Source: Raphanus sativus (taxonomy: Eukaryota; Streptophyta; Magnoliopsida; Brassicales; Brassicaceae). Taken from it: a stretch of 64,000 nt of DNA. The notes beneath the pieces are model-generated. The model did no database searches and was not told where the DNA came from. It saw nothing but the letters and a program-made list of their open reading frames with translations. Location of the stretch: the NCBI RefSeq assembly GCF_000801105.2, contig NC_079515.1:4216001-4280000 (forward strand), read 5' to 3'. Below, piece after piece: positions 60,776 through 64,000 of this stretch. How positions within the stretch are numbered: position 1 is the stretch's first letter; every line of letters starts with the position of its first letter. A program made the position numbers and the translations under genes.

Positions 60776-62689
60776 CGACGGGTGTTGTGTGTTATTATTC
60801 AAAAGAATGATTAATGGTAACGCGTTTTTTTAATTAAGGAAACGAATTTCAAAAAGTCGTGATTACTCTCGTATGTATATTTGTTGCCATTAAACTCTTG
60901 TCTGATTTGGTTAGTAAATATGCTTTCTTGTTTTGGTTATGGTCTCACGTCTAAGTTTTGGTGACTGTTAAGTAAACAAAGATTTTAATGAAATCAAAAC
61001 CGGTTAACTCTTAAGCATCGGTTTAGTTTTTCAAAAGAAAGTGCCGTTACGTTTTGGTGCAGAAAAGGTGGCCTTTGAATGTGGTGTGGTCAGTGCTTTT
61101 TCAACAATCGATAAGCATTTCAAATTTAGAGGTTTATTATAATATTTTTATTTATAAGGTTTGTCTATAGCTCCATGAAACAAGGTTTAAGTAGAGATTG
61201 TTGTTATCAAGTTTCTTGAACTAGAGCTGGGTCTGAGCCCATTAGAGTGGAATGTTTAAATTGGGCCCCATTTTATAAAAGGGTCCCCATAACGTTTTTC
61301 GTTTTTTTTTCCATATTAATTTATAAACAATAATGTTTTACCATGTTATATAAGTATGCAACAAATATATAAATTTCGAAAATATAAATACTAATTAAAG
61401 GTATTTTTTCTTCATTTTTAGTTTTATTTTGATCAGCTTTTTTATCTAGTCTTTTAGGTATATCTATAAATTAGTTTTTCTAAAAAATTGAATGGGCCAT
61501 ATAGTATCAGGCTCAGTTCTGAATTGAACGTGTGATGTATGGTAAATTTGGATGTCGATTGATTTTTTTTTTCTCACACTGAATTTTCGTTAGATTAAAA
61601 AGGTGGAATACAGAGGAGGAATACTTAGTAGGATTCAACAACAATACAACATACACAAAACTAAACCACAGCCAGCGAGCAAATACAATTCCCGGAAAAC
61701 AAAAGCTAGCAGAAGAAGAATCTTCCCTAGAGACTTAAGCCGATCAAATGTCGACTGACTGATAGGTGTTTTTTTAATAAAATTTACATTATTCATCAAA
61801 ATAGCCCAACATCAGTTTGGTTTAAGCGACCGAAGTAATCATGTTCACATTGTCTCTCGCGCCTGCAAGCGGCAACCTCAGCTTTAACTCATAAATCCTT
61901 AGTTCGATCAGATTGCATGTAAATAGTAAAACTGATCAATTATGGTTATTGCTGATTTTAAAGTGAGAAAAAAATTTATTGGAGAACTCTTTTATTTAAA
62001 TGAGTTCAGATATAAGTTTTTGAATTTTCCAATATAAGCGAGATGGTTCACTCTGAGTTATCTCTTCAGGCTAAACTTGTCGAATAATTTTAATACAATA
62101 TGGAATTTTGTTGTAAAAAAAATCATTTGCCGATCCAATGCGCAGAAGTTCATATTTGGTTCAACTGTTGCCACTATAACAAAGCCGAAATAGGGAGATG
62201 TGAGATTAAGCTATGGCCTCTAGGATAATACTGAAGTATAGTGAATATGCTTGTGATGTAGATTTTAAATAATGGTGAACTTCACAAGCAAAGAAACCAA
62301 TAAACATATAGTTTAATGACTAAATCTCTTTTTGGCATTGCTATTGTCTCATCGATGAAACCAATCTTTTGTTGTTTTCAAAGTAGCATCGGCTTTGTCC
62401 ATCTCTCATAGTTGATTCCATTATGCAAAACAAAACAAAGTTGTGAAAAAAGTTGTGGAGAACAAACAAATAAAACAGTGTGGTGTGGTGTGACAATTGA
62501 CAACTTGCCTTTCTTCGTTAGACGGCTGAAGATGCCAGGCCATAACAAACCCTGGCGAATAGCAATCTAGGCCCAATACTACGAACGTAAAAAACGCTGA
62601 TATGTTCGCCTGATTGGTTAACCCTGGCTTATATGTTTTAGACTATACTTTACTAGTATACTTTTTTTTTTTGGAAAAACTTTACTTTA
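60776..62689. other. Intergenic region upstream of NHL2
   Basis: No gene or complete mobile element is recognised. Composition is AT-rich, with scattered poly-T. Confidence 0.35.
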
Positions 62690-64000
62690 CTAGTATATTT
62701 CCCGTGCTTCGCACGGTTCAAATAATTTAGCTGTCATCCAAACTATCTGACTATAAATAACATTGTTAATGCTTATCAACATATCAAAATAAATTATTGT
62801 TTTATCACATATATTCTAAACCTAGATAACACATAAACTTAAATACATTGTATAAAAGCATAGATTTCATAGAACATGTTAAATATATAACGTATATAAA
62901 ATATGATTAAATCTCTTAAATTAACATTTTCATGCACACACCTTTTCATATCTGAATATCTTCAGAAAAAAAAATTTGGTTGATTAGTAAAGTTGACAAA
63001 CTTTAAATAATATACATAAATACTTAGTAAATAGAAATCAATATCATTCTCATTTTTCTAATTCCTTTTAAGTTTTTTTATATCATATTTTGTTTCACAA
63101 AAGCTTTTTCAAATTGAATTCAGTATCCTATATAATAATGTGTACAAAACTGAGTTTCATCTACATAAACAGTGATAGATATCATACTAAATTCGTTTAC
63201 CCTTTTTCATGCAAAAATATAGCTGTTAACATTGAAATTAACTTTCATATTTATGGTATGAAACAAACCCATGTTTTCCATTATGGTGTGAAAAATAAAG
63301 TTACAGAATAGAAGTGTAATCTGATAAAATCTTCAACTTGACTTATGCAGAAAGAATGATATATAATTATTTTGAGAAAAGAGAAGAATGGATTAGAATA
63401 AATATCACTGCTATAGACAAAACTCAAGTAAAACGACAAAGAAGATAGAATTATAAATAAAAGAGGAAATAATATACAAAAAATTAAAGAATTAATTAAA
63501 TGTTATATAGGAGTTGAAACCGTTAAAATATTTGATGATGCTAGTAGTTACAGAAAAATAGGAATTTAATTTCTGCATCAAATGAGCTATGGTTTATTTC
63601 TTCAAACTTTCTTCGCTGTTAGTAATAATTTATGTTCTAACTACATTTTATGTTGCCTCGATTTTTGTCGATGATTCACAAAAAAGGGTTTTAACGTTTT
63701 AGCAAAAAGATAATTGAGAGAAACAGATGGAAAATATTATTGTTTAGACTTGTAGTTGCAGGAAAACGTAGAACTGAATAACTGATTATTCAGATTTTCC
63801 ATCACCATAACAATATAAATGAATCACTTACTTGATCAAAAAAAAAAAAATGAATCACTTACTTCTTCGGTTTTTCCTATTGATAACGTGATATCGCTTC
63901 TGGTTTTGATACTTAAATAACAAATTCAGAACTTTTTGTTGTAGATGACAAGACGTTGTAGCCCAATGGTTAGGACGGGTCCCCGCCTGCACCCAGGTAG
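62690..64000 (-). mobile_element. Helitron 3' end on the minus strand (5' end not seen)
   Basis: On the minus strand, a perfect hairpin CCGTGCG AAG-type stem-loop (62702-62716, CCGTGC TTC GCACGG on the plus strand) is followed by GAAATATA and CTAG at 62690, then T. This is a Helitron 3' end. No TC-TATTA type start is found before the window end, so the right limit is unknown. The 73-codon frame at 63090 has no known domain. Confidence 0.6.
63956..64000 (+). other. tRNA-like sequence cut by the window edge
   Basis: TGTAGCCCAATGGTTAGGAC fits the A-box consensus of tRNA genes and SINEs. A B box would lie beyond the window. It could be a SINE head or a decayed tRNA. Confidence 0.3.

Overview
The window is nuclear DNA of a Brassicaceae plant, most likely Brassica or a close relative. 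Eight protein genes occur in the order I recall for Arabidopsis chromosome 3 around AT3G11560 to AT3G11650. They are a LETM1-like protein, TBL8, the B3 factor NGAL2/SOD7, a coiled-coil protein of the AT3G11590 type, the repressor GIR2, a lipid-droplet-hydrolase-like alpha/beta hydrolase, plastid 2-Cys peroxiredoxin A, and NHL2. The AGI assignments come from memory of the families; the exon models were built by joining reading frames at GT..AG sites with matching phase.

Layout. 1-4.6 kb is Helitron-rich AT-rich DNA. 4.9-12.4 kb holds the tail-to-tail pair LETM1-like (+) and TBL8 (-), with stop codons 23 bp apart. 12.6-21.3 kb is a transposon block: a broken LINE RNase H fragment, a chain of Helitrons, and an 856-bp hairpin element. 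NGAL2 (-) occupies 21.3-23.6 kb. 23.7-42 kb is a second transposon block, with a 5'-truncated LINE, a second hairpin element, a CACTA element nested in a small Harbinger-type element and itself carrying a TRIM retroelement, another Helitron, and a Harbinger-like element carrying a nucleoredoxin gene fragment. The coiled-coil gene (+) lies at 42.1-45.0 kb. 45.6-52.8 kb has two hAT-type elements and a Helitron. GIR2 (+) follows a long CT microsatellite at 53.3 kb. From 55.3 to 60.7 kb the genes are dense: the hydrolase (-) and 2-Cys peroxiredoxin (+) diverge from a 358-bp spacer, and NHL2 (-) follows. 60.8-64 kb is non-coding, with one Helitron 3' end and a tRNA-like sequence cut by the window edge.

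The genes do not form a pathway; they are a conserved syntenic run. By recall, a second Arabidopsis run on chromosome 5 (around AT5G06220-AT5G06320) carries paralogues of most of them, so this is one copy of an ancient whole-genome duplication. The most unusual content is the pair of long hairpin elements at 19288-20143 and 28289-29016. Each is a near-complete palindrome whose arms consist of degenerate telomere-like repeats, each is flanked by a perfect 9-bp target duplication, and each has a small GGTTCAC..GTGAACC palindrome inside its terminal repeats.
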